Below, one piece after another: positions 1 to 9,128 of a DNA stretch of 64,000 nt. Position 1 is the first letter of the stretch. Each line of letters starts with the position of its first letter. The translations under genes and the position numbers were made by a program. The notes under the pieces were generated by a model. That model made no database searches. It worked only from the letters and a program-made list of their open reading frames with translations, and was not told the DNA's origin. This DNA comes from Leptospira kemamanensis (lineage in GTDB: Bacteria > Spirochaetota > Leptospiria > Leptospirales > Leptospiraceae): NCBI RefSeq assembly GCF_004769665.1, contig NZ_RQGG01000013.1:186001-250000 (forward strand), given 5' to 3'.

Positions 1-925
1 GTTGTTTCTCTTTTCCTGCTTCATTTCCTTCTGTTGGATATAACTGCATCCTTTTATCACAATTCATATGATTAAACAAAGCAAATGTAGATTTTGGATG
101 TGACATTTGGTCTTCCATTCCACAAGAAAAGAGGGCAGGGATTTTGATTTTTTTTGCAAAATTCATTGCATCAAAATAGGCGAGTTCTTTCTTATAATCG
201 ATTTTTTTCGTTGCTCGTTTCTCAAAAAAAGGAGTAAGTTCTCGCACCCAAGGGTTTCCTTTCAATGACATTTGTTCTTTATCAATATAACAAAAAGAAG
301 GTGTTTCCAAAATTAATCCCTTGATCCGATCCGAATATGCAGCACCAAATACAGATAATGCGGAACCCAAAGACTTTCCATGTAAAATGATTTGGTCTCC
401 ATCAATTCCATCTGTTAGCCTTAAAAACTCAATGGTTCGAATGACATCCAAATAGAGTTTTCTCATATAAAACTCTTCTTTTTGGTCGAGTCCATGAGCA
501 AAGTAATTGGGAGTCCAACCAATTGGAGATTTTCCTGTAGTTGGATCCACTGGCATTTGGATCATTTCCTCTCCATGACCTCGAAGGGTAATATGGAGTT
601 GAGCCACACCTAAATCGGAATATCCTTTTTGGATTTCTTCTGGAGTCGCAAGATAATCATGAAAATAAACAACTACTGGACGGTTTCCACGTTTTCTGGG
701 AATCGCCAATTTGCCATATAACACATGATTGTCGATACTTTGAAAACTAACATCGTTTAAAGATTCCCAAATAAAAGATCCTTTGAGAACTGTTTTATAA
801 GTTGCTTTGATCGGGATTTTTTTTAATTCTCCGATTCCTGTTTTCCAAAAGGTATCTAAATCACTTGGTGGATCCAGTTTTGGAACTGTTTGAAAACATT
901 CATCAAAACTAACGGTTTGAGACAT
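1..925 (-). CDS. Acetyl-xylan-esterase/cephalosporin-deacetylase-like alpha/beta hydrolase (3' end cut by window edge)
   Basis: Reading the minus strand from an ATG at 925 gives an open frame to the window edge (about 308 residues). The start reads MSQTVSFDECFQTV and continues with an AXE1-type N-terminal region (DPPSDLDTFWKTGI). The nucleophile elbow is LHGKSLGSAL, where AXE1 enzymes usually have GxSQGG. A later SCGMEDQMSHP segment carries the usual acidic residue. Members of the family remove acetyl or other short acyl groups from sugars or cephalosporins. The stretch where the catalytic His is expected reads YPTEGNEAG, with Asn in place of the His of the usual GHE. Either this copy is altered or the His lies elsewhere. 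The start overlaps the end of folD by 17 bp, so the two genes are probably co-transcribed. Confidence 0.75.
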   Translation of the reverse strand, partial: MSQTVSFDECFQTVPKLDPPSDLDTFWKTGIGELKKIPIKATYKTVLKGSFIWESLNDVSFQSIDNHVLYGKLAIPRKRGNRPVVVYFHDYLATPEEIQKGYSDLGVAQLHITLRGHGEEMIQMPVDPTTGKSPIGWTPNYFAHGLDQKEEFYMRKLYLDVIRTIEFLRLTDGIDGDQIILHGKSLGSALSVFGAAYSDRIKGLILETPSFCYIDKEQMSLKGNPWVRELTPFFEKRATKKIDYKKELAYFDAMNFAKKIKIPALFSCGMEDQMSHPKSTFALFNHMNCDKRMQLYPTEGNEAGKEKQ

Positions 926-1784
926 GAGAATCCAACTTTGGAGAAAATTGACCTAAAAAACTATACATGGTTTGCAAAAGAAGAACTGATATGGTCATCG
1001 GTCCCACTCCACCTGGTACTGGTGTGTAATATGAAGACTTATCTTTTGCTTTGGAAACTTCAATGTCTCCTACATTCCCCACATTATAACCCGCATCCAA
1101 AATGACTGCTCCCTCTTTGATCCAATCCGCTTGGATGAATTCCGGTTTGCCAACTGCTCCTACCACGATATCGGCTTGTTTCACAAGTTCTGGTAGGTTT
1201 TTGGTTTTAGAATGACAAAGGGTGACAGTCGCATTTAAATTCGTTAACATAATGGCCATTGGCTTTCCTAAAATAGGAGACCTTCCCACAACCACTGCAT
1301 GTTTTCCCGTTACATCAATTCCATATTCCTGTAATAACAAAACCATTCCGTACGGAGTGCACGGATAATACGCTTCGCTATCCATGGATAACTTTCCAAA
1401 GGAGATGGTAGTCACACCATCCACATCCTTCTCCAATGCAATTTCATCAAAGGCTTTTCTTTCATCAATTTGATGTGGGACAGGGTGTTGTAATAAGATT
1501 CCATTGACCGAAGGATCCGCGTTTAATTTGCGAATTTCCAGAAGAAGTTTTTCTGTGGTGGTCTCTTCTTTTAAGCGGATGTATCGCGAATTCATTCCTA
1601 CTTTTTCACAGGCTTTCACCTTCATATTCACATAGGTTTCCGAAGCAGGGTTATTCCCAACAAGGATTGTCGCAAGGGTAGGAATTCCCTTACCATCTGC
1701 TTTTGCTTTTGCTAATGTTTCTTGGATTCGATTTCGGATTTTTTCGGAAATCGCTTTACCGTCTAATAGGATGCTAGATTTCAT
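909..1784 (-). CDS. folD: Bifunctional methylenetetrahydrofolate dehydrogenase / methenyl-THF cyclohydrolase FolD
   Basis: At 291 residues this has the normal FolD length. FolD interconverts 5,10-methylene-THF, methenyl-THF and 10-formyl-THF with NADP in the cytosol, supplying one-carbon units for purines and formyl-Met-tRNA. Visible signatures are the substrate-site stretch ETYVNMKVKACEKVGM, with the conserved Tyr and Lys about residues 50-60, then GILLQHPVP, the nucleotide-binding VVGRSPILGKPMA, and the C-terminal PVPGGVGPMT. The ATG at 1784 begins the classic MKSSILLDGKAISEKI. It lies 55 bp from the divergent asnS, so the shared gap must hold both promoters. Confidence 0.97.
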   Translation of the reverse strand: MKSSILLDGKAISEKIRNRIQETLAKAKADGKGIPTLATILVGNNPASETYVNMKVKACEKVGMNSRYIRLKEETTTEKLLLEIRKLNADPSVNGILLQHPVPHQIDERKAFDEIALEKDVDGVTTISFGKLSMDSEAYYPCTPYGMVLLLQEYGIDVTGKHAVVVGRSPILGKPMAIMLTNLNATVTLCHSKTKNLPELVKQADIVVGAVGKPEFIQADWIKEGAVILDAGYNVGNVGDIEVSKAKDKSSYYTPVPGGVGPMTISVLLLQTMYSFLGQFSPKLDSHVSNR

Positions 1785-1839
1785 TCTGTAAGTTCAAAAT
1801 TTCAGAGAAAATTGAACTGGCAAACAGAAAAAACCATCC

Positions 1840-3144
1840 ATGATTCCAAGTTTAGATCCAAAAGAGTCCCAACCATCCCTCACACAAGTTTCCCTACCAT
1901 TACGTGGTTGGGTGCAAGGCCTTCGTGGCAATAACCATGTCCAATTTTTACAACTACGGACGAATGGTGAGATTTACCAAGTTGTCTGTGAAAAAGAAAA
2001 ACTAGGGGAAGACTTGTTCAAACAAATCAAATCCCTTCCACAAGAAACCTCTCTCGTTGTTACAGGAAATTGGCAAGAAAACCCAAAAGCTCCTGGTGGT
2101 GAAGAACTTCTTTTGTCCTCTTTTGAAATTGTAGGAACCTCTGCGGATTATCCCATCACACCCAAGGAACATGGACCTGATTTTTTACACAACCATAGGC
2201 ATTTGTGGTTACGTTCCAAACGCCAACTTGCCATCCAACGGGTTCGCTCCGAATTGTCTTTTGCTATCCGTGAATTTTTCCGTAACGATGGTTACACCTT
2301 AATTGATACTCCAATCTTAACGGGATCCATTGGTGAGTCTGCTGGGACCCTTTTTTCCACCGAATATTTTGATTTGGGTCAAGCCTACTTAGCCCAAACA
2401 GGACAATTGTATTTGGAAACAGCTGCGTTTGCCCATTCGAAGGTATATTGTTTTGGTCCCACCTTCCGTGCCGAAAAGAGTAAAACGAAACGCCATCTCA
2501 CTGAATTCTGGATGTTGGAGGCAGAAACCGCCTTCCTTGGCCAGGAAGGGAATTTAGACCTCCAAGAACGATTTGTGAAATCGGTTCTAAAAACCACGGT
2601 CGAACGAACCAAAGAAGACTTAAAAACCCTAGACCGAGATCCGTCTCCACTTTTGCAGTATTTGGAAAAACCCTTTCCCCGGGTGGATTATGGAGAAGCA
2701 ATCCGCATCCTAAAAGAAGTGGGGGAAGTCATTGAATGGGGGGAAGACATCAACGCAGAACGCGAACAAATCCTTACCACTCATTTTGGAGGCGCCATCT
2801 TCATCCAAAATTTTCCTCGTGCGATCAAAGCCTTTTACATGAAACAAAATCCAAACGATCCCAAAACTGTTTTGTCAGCAGATCTAATTGCCCCAGATGG
2901 AATCGGTGAAATCATTGGAGGTTCTGAACGCGAAGAATCCTATGACAAAATTGTAGAACGTTTACAAGAAGAAGGTCTACCACCAGAAGATTATTCTTGG
3001 TATTTGGACCTACGCAAATATGGATCTGTGCCACACGCCGGTTTTGGAATGGGGCTTGAACGAGTGATCGCTTGGGTTTGTGGTTTGCCACATATCCGAG
3101 AGTGTATCCCGTTTCCTCGTATGATTTACCGATTGGCTCCTTAA
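1840..3144 (+). CDS. asnS: Asparaginyl-tRNA synthetase
   Basis: A 434-residue class IIb synthetase that charges tRNA-Asn with asparagine. An OB-fold anticodon-binding domain spans about residues 15-105, including the AsnRS-typical KAPGGEEL. The class II catalytic core follows. Motif 2 is around FGPTFRAEKSKTKRHLTEFW (about 205-224) and motif 3 is GFGMGLERVIAWVCG near the C-terminus. The His and Trp positions around motif 2 fit AsnRS better than AspRS or LysRS. The matching tRNA-Asn lies at 46647-46719. No strong terminator hairpin is visible before the next gene 58 bp downstream. Confidence 0.95.
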   Translation: MIPSLDPKESQPSLTQVSLPLRGWVQGLRGNNHVQFLQLRTNGEIYQVVCEKEKLGEDLFKQIKSLPQETSLVVTGNWQENPKAPGGEELLLSSFEIVGTSADYPITPKEHGPDFLHNHRHLWLRSKRQLAIQRVRSELSFAIREFFRNDGYTLIDTPILTGSIGESAGTLFSTEYFDLGQAYLAQTGQLYLETAAFAHSKVYCFGPTFRAEKSKTKRHLTEFWMLEAETAFLGQEGNLDLQERFVKSVLKTTVERTKEDLKTLDRDPSPLLQYLEKPFPRVDYGEAIRILKEVGEVIEWGEDINAEREQILTTHFGGAIFIQNFPRAIKAFYMKQNPNDPKTVLSADLIAPDGIGEIIGGSEREESYDKIVERLQEEGLPPEDYSWYLDLRKYGSVPHAGFGMGLERVIAWVCGLPHIRECIPFPRMIYRLAP

Positions 3145-3202
3145 TTTTTTTTAGGGAAAAAATGCCATAAGACCGATCCTTTTAAAGAAAGAGAGGTACC
3201 TT

Positions 3203-4006
3203 ATGGCACAACAAGCAACCCAAGTTTTAACAATATCCGTCGAAAAAGAAGCTTGGGAATTATTTGAAGTAGGTGCAAACGAAGATGTTGTGGTCCTCGC
3301 CAAACGCCATCCTGACCATTTTTATGTACAACACTTAGGGTATTTAGCTCTTTATGAACTGACTGGTCGTGCCACAATCCAAGCACCAAAAGGGATTTCC
3401 AATTTAGCACCCCTTGTAGATGCGATTCAAAATTTTGAATTGGGAAAAACGGGAGAGGCAGTTAAAAACCTAAACCTATATTTCCAAACCCAAACAAACC
3501 CACTTTGTTTTTCCATCATCCAAGTAGCGATCAAAATCTATTTCCGAAACGAAGCATATGAAGATGCTAAGGAAATCATCACTCGTTATAAAAAACAAAA
3601 GAATGATCTTTCCTTTCTCAAAGAAGAATTAATTTGTTCGTATTACCTCAAACGATATGACGAAGTCATCAAATTGTTTCGTGACAACATGAAACTTTTA
3701 AATGATTCCGACATTCACAAACTCGTAGGTATGGCGTTACTCTTTTTGGATCGTCACAAAGAAGCGAATCTCATCTTTGAAAACATTCCCAATAAATTAA
3801 ATTTACCAAGTTTTGAAGAGAAACGTAAGATGTATGATTCAGTGTATCGTAACATTGCTGAGTTAGAAAAAAAATCCAGTTCTCTTGGTCATAAAGATTT
3901 AGAAGACATGGGTTTTGCGTATCTCTTCAATGGAGAATATGGCAAAGCAGAAAAAATGTTTTTGTCTCTTACTGCGAAACTAAAATCAAAACTCTGCAAC
4001 GTGTAA
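3203..4006 (+). CDS. TPR-like helical-repeat protein of unknown function
   Basis: A 267-residue protein with no signal peptide or membrane segment. Alternating amphipathic helices with TPR-like spacing are seen, for example DHFYVQHLGYLALYELTGR, VAIKIYFRNEAYEDAKEII and LGHKDLEDMGFAYLFNGEYGKAEKMF, the last close to a consensus TPR. Such repeats bind other proteins, but no partner is evident. A good ribosome-binding site (GAGAGG, 6 nt before ATG) supports the start. The final 38 bp overlap the convergent gene ending at 3969, so the two mRNAs are antisense over that stretch. Confidence 0.75.
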   Translation: MAQQATQVLTISVEKEAWELFEVGANEDVVVLAKRHPDHFYVQHLGYLALYELTGRATIQAPKGISNLAPLVDAIQNFELGKTGEAVKNLNLYFQTQTNPLCFSIIQVAIKIYFRNEAYEDAKEIITRYKKQKNDLSFLKEELICSYYLKRYDEVIKLFRDNMKLLNDSDIHKLVGMALLFLDRHKEANLIFENIPNKLNLPSFEEKRKMYDSVYRNIAELEKKSSSLGHKDLEDMGFAYLFNGEYGKAEKMFLSLTAKLKSKLCNV

Positions 4007-4832
4007 TGTTTTTTCTGGATTCGGGGTGGCTAAGAAATTTAGTCGCCTCATCCGTTGGGATTACAAGATCGGTTTGGTTTTTTCCTGATGTGGAAAGCGC
4101 CAATACAAAATAAGGATTTTTCCCCACCTTCGTTTCATACGCCTTTCCATTTTGATCAGCACGGTAAACAATATATCCCGTTTCAATGGCATAAGCATCT
4201 TTCACATAGAGTGGAGAATAGACATCAAGTCCACGGTCAGTTTGAATTTTTGGAAATAACGCACGTTTTACGGGAAGATGCCTTGCGTCCACTACAAGTC
4301 CAGTAAATTCTACTGGTATCATCTCTTCACTAAATTCAGGAACACGTTCAGTACCATATTCCATGGGGATATGTGCAAGGATTCCATCCTTACCTTTGAT
4401 GGGTAAACTTGCTTTTGCTTCTAAAACATTTTTGACAAACTGAAAATCATATTCTTCTTTTTCAGCTCCAATATAAGAATTGAGTCGCAAACGTGCTTGT
4501 TGGTTGACTTGTGTGTATTCAAAAATTGTATAATCAGCGTTAAAGAGAATGGATTCTAGTCGTTGGCTAAGTCTTATTTTCAGTTTTTCTTTGGCTTTTT
4601 TTCTCGCCATGGAATGTGCTTTGCCTTGGCTAGTAGCAGTATTTTTTCCCGAAAACTCTGGATCATCTTCATCAAACACAATTTTGGGAATGGTTTCTTT
4701 GACATTGGATACAATGACTTGGTCAGTCCAATTGACCACAGAAGCATAAATGTCCTTATCCTCAATCGGTTTTGAACCCAAGGAAACAGAAACTAACGAG
4801 AAGAGTGAGAGACAAACAAAATAACGCTTCAT
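3969..4832 (-). CDS. Exported protein with LPP20/FlgO-like C-terminal pattern, function unknown
   Basis: About 287 residues from ATG 4832, which begins an uncleaved signal MKRYFVCLSLFSLVSVSLG. A GTG three codons upstream would overlap the helicase stop. The middle holds a basic helix (GKAHSMARKKAKEKLKIRL), as in proteins with the LPP20 fold. The later segment EFTGLVVDARHLPVKRALFP resembles the TG-x-DAR-x(8)-AL-P pattern seen in several periplasmic and flagellum-associated proteins of spirochaetes and proteobacteria. That family link is from memory and weak. It follows the helicase gene with essentially no gap. No lipobox Cys is evident, so it is probably soluble and periplasmic. Confidence 0.7.
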   Translation of the reverse strand: MKRYFVCLSLFSLVSVSLGSKPIEDKDIYASVVNWTDQVIVSNVKETIPKIVFDEDDPEFSGKNTATSQGKAHSMARKKAKEKLKIRLSQRLESILFNADYTIFEYTQVNQQARLRLNSYIGAEKEEYDFQFVKNVLEAKASLPIKGKDGILAHIPMEYGTERVPEFSEEMIPVEFTGLVVDARHLPVKRALFPKIQTDRGLDVYSPLYVKDAYAIETGYIVYRADQNGKAYETKVGKNPYFVLALSTSGKNQTDLVIPTDEATKFLSHPESRKNITRCRVLILVSQ

Positions 4833-4837
4833 ACAAT

Positions 4838-6823
4838 TCACTTCGGCAATAAATGGAATTTTCTTTCTAAATCATTGAATTCCGTAATGAGAGGAACGCC
4901 TTTCGGTAAACTTTGCAAGACGTTTTTTCCATAAGATTTTGTGTGAATTCGTGGATCGAGGATACTCACCATTCCTGTATCGGACCCGGAACGAATGAGC
5001 CTTCCAAACCCTTGCCTAAGTAGAAGACAGGTTTTTGGAACTTGCATTTCCCAAAATGGACTTTTGCCCTTTTTTTCCATGTCTTCCATCTTTGCCTGTA
5101 GAACAGGTTCCGTAGGCACTTGGAAAGGGAGTTTTGTCACGATCACATTTCGAAGTTTATCTCCCTTAATATCTACCCCTTGCCAAAAACTGGAAACACC
5201 AAAAAGGACACTATTCTCATTGGCAAGAAACTCTCGTTTGGCGGCAATAGGTCCCATTTCCGTTTGGGCAAAAATAGGATATGGTACTAAATGGCGAATC
5301 TCTTCATAGAGTTCTGTCAAAAGTTTATTCGAAGTAAAAAGTACAAATGCATCTCCCTCGGAAAGTTTCAAAAGCCTTGTGATCCAATACGATAAATCTG
5401 TTTTATTTCGTTTGGGGTCTATCACTGGATCTGCAATTTGTTTGGGTACAAACAATAGAGAGTGAGTATTGTATTGGAAGGGAGAATGAAGTGTTTTGGT
5501 TTTGACTTCAGTTGTTCCCACTTCCTTAAGAAAGTATTGGAAGTTACCTGCTGTTGGTGATAAGGTAGCAGAGGTCATCACCACAGAGTCCATATTGGGA
5601 AAAAGAGTATTTGCTAATATTTCATCTGTGTTTTTCGGTTGGGAAAATAAATAATAAAACGGATCTTTTGAAACTTGAGAAGGTGGTTCAATCCAAAATA
5701 CCAAATTAGGATTTGCTTTTAAGCGAAAATCGTTCAGAAAAGAAGAGGCTTTTTTTAGATTTCCTGCGACCATTTCGATCCCCAGAGCCAATTCCTTTTC
5801 TTCCATGTCATCACTATCTTTTTTGTATTTGGAGAGTAATCCTTCCAAAACGGAAGCTAAATCACCTAACGTATCTTCTAATGCGCCATTATCTAGTTTA
5901 ATTCGATCGGTATGACGTGTTGCAAATTGATTGAATTGTAATGGAATGGCAGATAATAACATGCGAAAAAAATCATTCGCATAACCAATACTTGCTTCCA
6001 CAAGTTTAATGATGGATTCACTCGATTTTAGTTTTAAGACAATACCAGTTCTTTTTTCAGGAAAATATAAATAATGTAATAAGTTTAAAATGAATTCATA
6101 TCGAATTTCCGAACCAAAGGCTTTGCCTACAATTTCAGGGAAAACATGCGCTTCATCAATGACCAACTGCGAAAAAGGAGGGAGTAGTTTAAAATCTCCA
6201 GCCATATGGCTAGCAAGGAGATGATGGTTTACAATCAGAATATTTGCTTTTTTCCATTTCTCTTTTTCTACAAAATAATAAGAGGAACTAAAATTGGGAC
6301 AGTTTCTCCCCAAACAGTTGTCAGACTCCCGAGCTACAGAGGACCAAAACGAATTGGAAAGATAACCATCATATTCAGCTCGGATTCCACTTTCGGTTTG
6401 TTTTTCCCAATTCACAAAATATGAAATGGAAGATTCCATTTCAGGTCCAAAATCCCCACGTTCCATAATGCGGTTGTATTTACGTTTGCATAAATAATTA
6501 CTCGCACCAAGTGCCACCATCGCATTGATGGGAACACCTAGAGCCTCTGAAACAAGGGGAATGTCTTTATAGAGCAACTGGTCTTGTAACGATTTTGTTT
6601 CCGTGGAGACAACCACCGTACATTCATTTTCAAGGGAAAACAAAGCACTGGGAATGAGATAGGCAAGTGACTTCCCAACTCCTGTGCCAGCCTCGATCAC
6701 CCAATTGGTTCCCGTTTGGAAAGCAGACTCAATGGATTCCGACATTTCCATTTGTTCTCTACGAACTTCGTAATCTTTCCAAAGTTTCGGAAGTTGTTTG
6801 GTAAAAACTGTTTTTACGTCCAA
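4838..6823 (-). CDS. DinG/XPD-type ATP-dependent DNA helicase
   Basis: A 661-residue superfamily 2 helicase. Residues near the start carry a Q-like motif (RREQMEMSESIESAF), then Walker A EAGTGVGKSLAYLIPSA and the Walker B box as DEAH (VIDEAHVFPE). Between them are spaced cysteines (NYLCKR, then NCLGRNCPNF) fitting the iron-sulfur cluster that DinG/XPD enzymes use to separate strands. C-terminal motifs VMTSATLSP, SSFWQGVDIKG and RQGFGRLIRS complete the set. The start is a TTG three bases after the stop of the small MetS-like gene, suggesting translational coupling. The likely role is 5'-3' unwinding in repair or R-loop removal. Confidence 0.9.
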   Translation of the reverse strand: MDVKTVFTKQLPKLWKDYEVRREQMEMSESIESAFQTGTNWVIEAGTGVGKSLAYLIPSALFSLENECTVVVSTETKSLQDQLLYKDIPLVSEALGVPINAMVALGASNYLCKRKYNRIMERGDFGPEMESSISYFVNWEKQTESGIRAEYDGYLSNSFWSSVARESDNCLGRNCPNFSSSYYFVEKEKWKKANILIVNHHLLASHMAGDFKLLPPFSQLVIDEAHVFPEIVGKAFGSEIRYEFILNLLHYLYFPEKRTGIVLKLKSSESIIKLVEASIGYANDFFRMLLSAIPLQFNQFATRHTDRIKLDNGALEDTLGDLASVLEGLLSKYKKDSDDMEEKELALGIEMVAGNLKKASSFLNDFRLKANPNLVFWIEPPSQVSKDPFYYLFSQPKNTDEILANTLFPNMDSVVMTSATLSPTAGNFQYFLKEVGTTEVKTKTLHSPFQYNTHSLLFVPKQIADPVIDPKRNKTDLSYWITRLLKLSEGDAFVLFTSNKLLTELYEEIRHLVPYPIFAQTEMGPIAAKREFLANENSVLFGVSSFWQGVDIKGDKLRNVIVTKLPFQVPTEPVLQAKMEDMEKKGKSPFWEMQVPKTCLLLRQGFGRLIRSGSDTGMVSILDPRIHTKSYGKNVLQSLPKGVPLITEFNDLERKFHLLPK

Positions 6824-6826
6824 ATC

Positions 6827-6940
6827 TTAATGCCTATTACGGATGAGTAAAATCACACAAACTACAGTTAGACTTGTGACAGAAATTAAGGAAATCGACA
6901 TGATAAGGATACCTTGCCAATTGAGCTCTGAAGTTGGCAT
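6827..6940 (-). CDS. MetS-like small subunit of NSS amino-acid transporter (37 aa)
   Basis: A very short frame reads [20 protein letters not shown], then a strongly hydrophobic VTSLTVVCVILLI, ending RNRH. This single-span, basic-ended layout matches the small partners (MetS) of bacterial neurotransmitter:sodium symporters. Its ATG overlaps the TAA of the transporter gene as TAATG, and the helicase TTG follows 3 bases after its stop, so it sits in the exact position expected for a coupled subunit. In Corynebacterium the MetP-MetS pair imports methionine and alanine. The substrate here is not known. The call rests on position, length and hydropathy, not on strong residue identity. Confidence 0.72.
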   Translation of the reverse strand: MPTSELNWQGILIMSISLISVTSLTVVCVILLIRNRH

Positions 6941-8529
6941 TAAATTGTCACCCCTTTGTCTTTGCGATTGGTTAAGGCTTTTGTTACTAAAAAGTAGATA
7001 AAAACATAAATCAAAACTAGTGAGATCACAACAGACCTTGCCACAATTGCTTTTGTTTTTGCATCCTCCACACTTTTACCTTGGTTTTCTGCCAGAAGTC
7101 CCATCACTTCCGGATTCATTTTATCCAAGTATTCAGGAAGGTTCATATAACAAAACGAGACAAAGATAAATAGTAAAAACCAAGGAGTGATGTATTTCAA
7201 AACAAATTGAATGAGTTTAGGGAAGGGGATAAGACTTCCTTCGTTTGCATCTTTTACCCCACGATCCACACCAATTTTAAACACAAAGATAAAGATTTGG
7301 ATCGAAGCCAAAATATAAATCATAATGGTTCCGATGTAAAAATCAGCAATATCTAACGCCGCAAAATCTTTATTAAAATAGATGATTGGTAAACACAAAA
7401 CAAATGTGAATAAAAACAGTAATAATGAAGACTTACGTCTTCCGATGCGAAAACCCTCTTCTAAAAATAAAATCCCCGGTTGTAACATCGTAACCGATGA
7501 AGTGATGGCCGCAAGGAACAGAACTAAAAACCAAAGACCACCAAAAAAATTCCCACCGGGCATCATACCAAATACAGAAGGTAAGGCAATGAATCCCATA
7601 CCAAAGGTTCCAAACTGTGTCACTTGCATTCCTAAAAACAAAAATGCAACGGGAATTGTAATCATTCCACCAAACACCACTTCTGCGAACTCGTTGAGGG
7701 AAGCAGAAGACAAACTTGATAACACAACATCATCTTTCTTTTTTAAAAAACTAGAAAATACAAGTGCAATACCAAATCCAGTGGATAAGGAAAAGAAAAT
7801 TTGACCGGCAGCACTGATCCAAACTTTGGGTTCGGTGAGCTTAGTCCAATCCGGATTCCACATCACAGCAAGACCCGCTTCGATTCCAGGAATGGTCAGT
7901 ACCCGAACGAGTATAATCGTCGCACAAATACCCATAAGAGGCATGGCAAATTTAGCGAAAGTTTCTAAACCTTTTGACAGACCTCGGTAAACAAGTAAAA
8001 AGTTAAATAAAACACAAAAGAGAAAGAATATGATGATAGGAGATTGGAAACTGGAACCATTTAGTCCCGCACCCGTTAAGGTCATAAAAAATTGGGAAGC
8101 ATCCTCTGTCATACGATCTCGTGTGGTCGCAGAAAGTGACATTTGTCCTGTGAGAAAATAATACGCATATGCCAAACACCAAGATTCGATGAATACATAG
8201 TACACATAAATCATGACGGGAATCATGACTCCAATGGTGCCAGAAAGTTTGAGAGGGAAACCTTTTAGATATTCCCGAAAGATAAAAGGGGTGCTATGAC
8301 CATGTTTTCCGCCCATCCTTCCCATGGTCCATTCCGCAAGGCAGACAGGAATCCCTAACAAAAGAAAACTAATGATGTAAGGAACCATAAAGGCGCCTCC
8401 ACCGTTTTGTGCCGCTTGTCCAGGGAAACGTAAAAAATTTCCAAGACCAATGGCGCCACTGGCAACTGCTAAAATCAAACCGACTCGACTGGCCCAACCT
8501 TCTTGGTGTTCCGCTTGTCTCTCTTTCAT
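6940..8529 (-). CDS. Sodium-dependent amino-acid transporter, NSS/SNF family
   Basis: A 529-residue polytopic membrane protein with about 12 helices. The N-terminus shows the NSS signature of helix 1 and its unwound centre ([20 protein letters not shown], then [11 protein letters not shown]), which forms the Na+ and substrate sites of LeuT-fold carriers. Family members import amino acids such as methionine, alanine, leucine or tryptophan with Na+; the substrate cannot be read from sequence. The TAA stop overlaps the ATG of the MetS-like small gene. A terminator for the regulator gene upstream (8588-8620) lies in the 100-bp gap before its start. Confidence 0.92.
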   Translation of the reverse strand: MKERQAEHQEGWASRVGLILAVASGAIGLGNFLRFPGQAAQNGGGAFMVPYIISFLLLGIPVCLAEWTMGRMGGKHGHSTPFIFREYLKGFPLKLSGTIGVMIPVMIYVYYVFIESWCLAYAYYFLTGQMSLSATTRDRMTEDASQFFMTLTGAGLNGSSFQSPIIIFFLFCVLFNFLLVYRGLSKGLETFAKFAMPLMGICATIILVRVLTIPGIEAGLAVMWNPDWTKLTEPKVWISAAGQIFFSLSTGFGIALVFSSFLKKKDDVVLSSLSSASLNEFAEVVFGGMITIPVAFLFLGMQVTQFGTFGMGFIALPSVFGMMPGGNFFGGLWFLVLFLAAITSSVTMLQPGILFLEEGFRIGRRKSSLLLFLFTFVLCLPIIYFNKDFAALDIADFYIGTIMIYILASIQIFIFVFKIGVDRGVKDANEGSLIPFPKLIQFVLKYITPWFLLFIFVSFCYMNLPEYLDKMNPEVMGLLAENQGKSVEDAKTKAIVARSVVISLVLIYVFIYFLVTKALTNRKDKGVTI

Positions 8530-8587
8530 CTGGGACTATTGAATGGTTTTGGAATTATGTGACAAAATCTTTTTGCCGAAGAGGTGA

Positions 8588-8620
8588 GAAAAAGCAAGGC
8601 TTAAAGTAGCCTTGCTTGGT
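8588..8620 (-). terminator. Rho-independent terminator after the tandem-HTH gene
   Basis: On the minus strand, AAGCAAGGCT and AGCCTTGCTT form a perfect 10-bp stem with a 6-nt loop (8592-8617), followed by TTTTTC. It lies just past the stop of the HTH gene (8632) and before the transporter start, so it separates the two units. Confidence 0.8.
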
Positions 8621-8631
8621 TTGTTTTCAAT

Positions 8632-9045
8632 TTAGCCTAAAAAAAGCTCGTTTTTTTCCATTTTGAGAACTTTTGATACCAGATTCTTAAAATCTTCTGG
8701 TGGTTCTAAAAGTCCAAGTTCCACTTTTGACAGAAACGGAGTCGAAACTTTTAATTTCTTTGCGAAATCGTATTGTTTGATTCCTAACTCACGTCGAACT
8801 GCCCAAAGTTTGTTTTTCAATCCATTGGAAAACTCAGGGTAGATGTCTTCCACAGCGCTTTCGTTAAAGAGTTTATCAACGGACGTTTTGAGATACTTTG
8901 CACAAGACGACTTGAATTTTTCAGTCGGATCTTGGGCACCAGTCTCAATTTTGGAAAGATAACTCGGAGATACCCCCAAAGCCCTTGCCATATCGTACTG
9001 TTTGATGCCTCTCTTCTTTCGAAGCATGTAAATGTGATTGTTCAT
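8632..9045 (-). CDS. Tandem XRE-type helix-turn-helix regulator
   Basis: A 137-residue cytosolic protein made of two copies of an XRE (Cro/CI) domain in one chain. Copy 1 is about residues 7-62 (RGIKQYDMARALGVSPSYLS) and copy 2 about 80-135 (LGIKQYDFAKKLKVSTPFLS). The copies share G-IKQYD-A--L-VS---LSK-E-G---P-E-FK, so they arose by duplication. No ligand-binding domain is present. A single-chain double HTH should act as a built-in dimer. The start has a very strong ribosome-binding site (AGGGGGG, 5 nt before ATG). The 9061-9111 repeats just upstream are the obvious candidate operator, implying autoregulation. Confidence 0.88.
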   Translation of the reverse strand: MNNHIYMLRKKRGIKQYDMARALGVSPSYLSKIETGAQDPTEKFKSSCAKYLKTSVDKLFNESAVEDIYPEFSNGLKNKLWAVRRELGIKQYDFAKKLKVSTPFLSKVELGLLEPPEDFKNLVSKVLKMEKNELFLG

Positions 9046-9060
9046 TTATCCCCCCTAACA

Positions 9061-9111
9061 GTCAAAATATGTCAAATATGGCAAAATTCAATAAAAAAAT
9101 TTTGCCATATT
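9061..9111 (-). promoter_or_regulatory. Inverted and direct repeats upstream of the HTH gene (candidate operator)
   Basis: A perfect 14-bp inverted repeat AATATGGCAAAATT (9075-9088) / AATTTTGCCATATT (9098-9111) has a 9-nt spacer. Next to it are near-direct repeats GTCAAAATATG and GTCAAATATGG (9061-9081). On the minus strand this holds TTGACA only about 25 nt before the start codon. The stem is A/T-rich with no clean T-run, so an operator fits better than a terminator, though it could also end the upstream SurA-like transcript. Confidence 0.55.
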
Positions 9112-9128
9112 CCAAATCTTGTGAGAGA

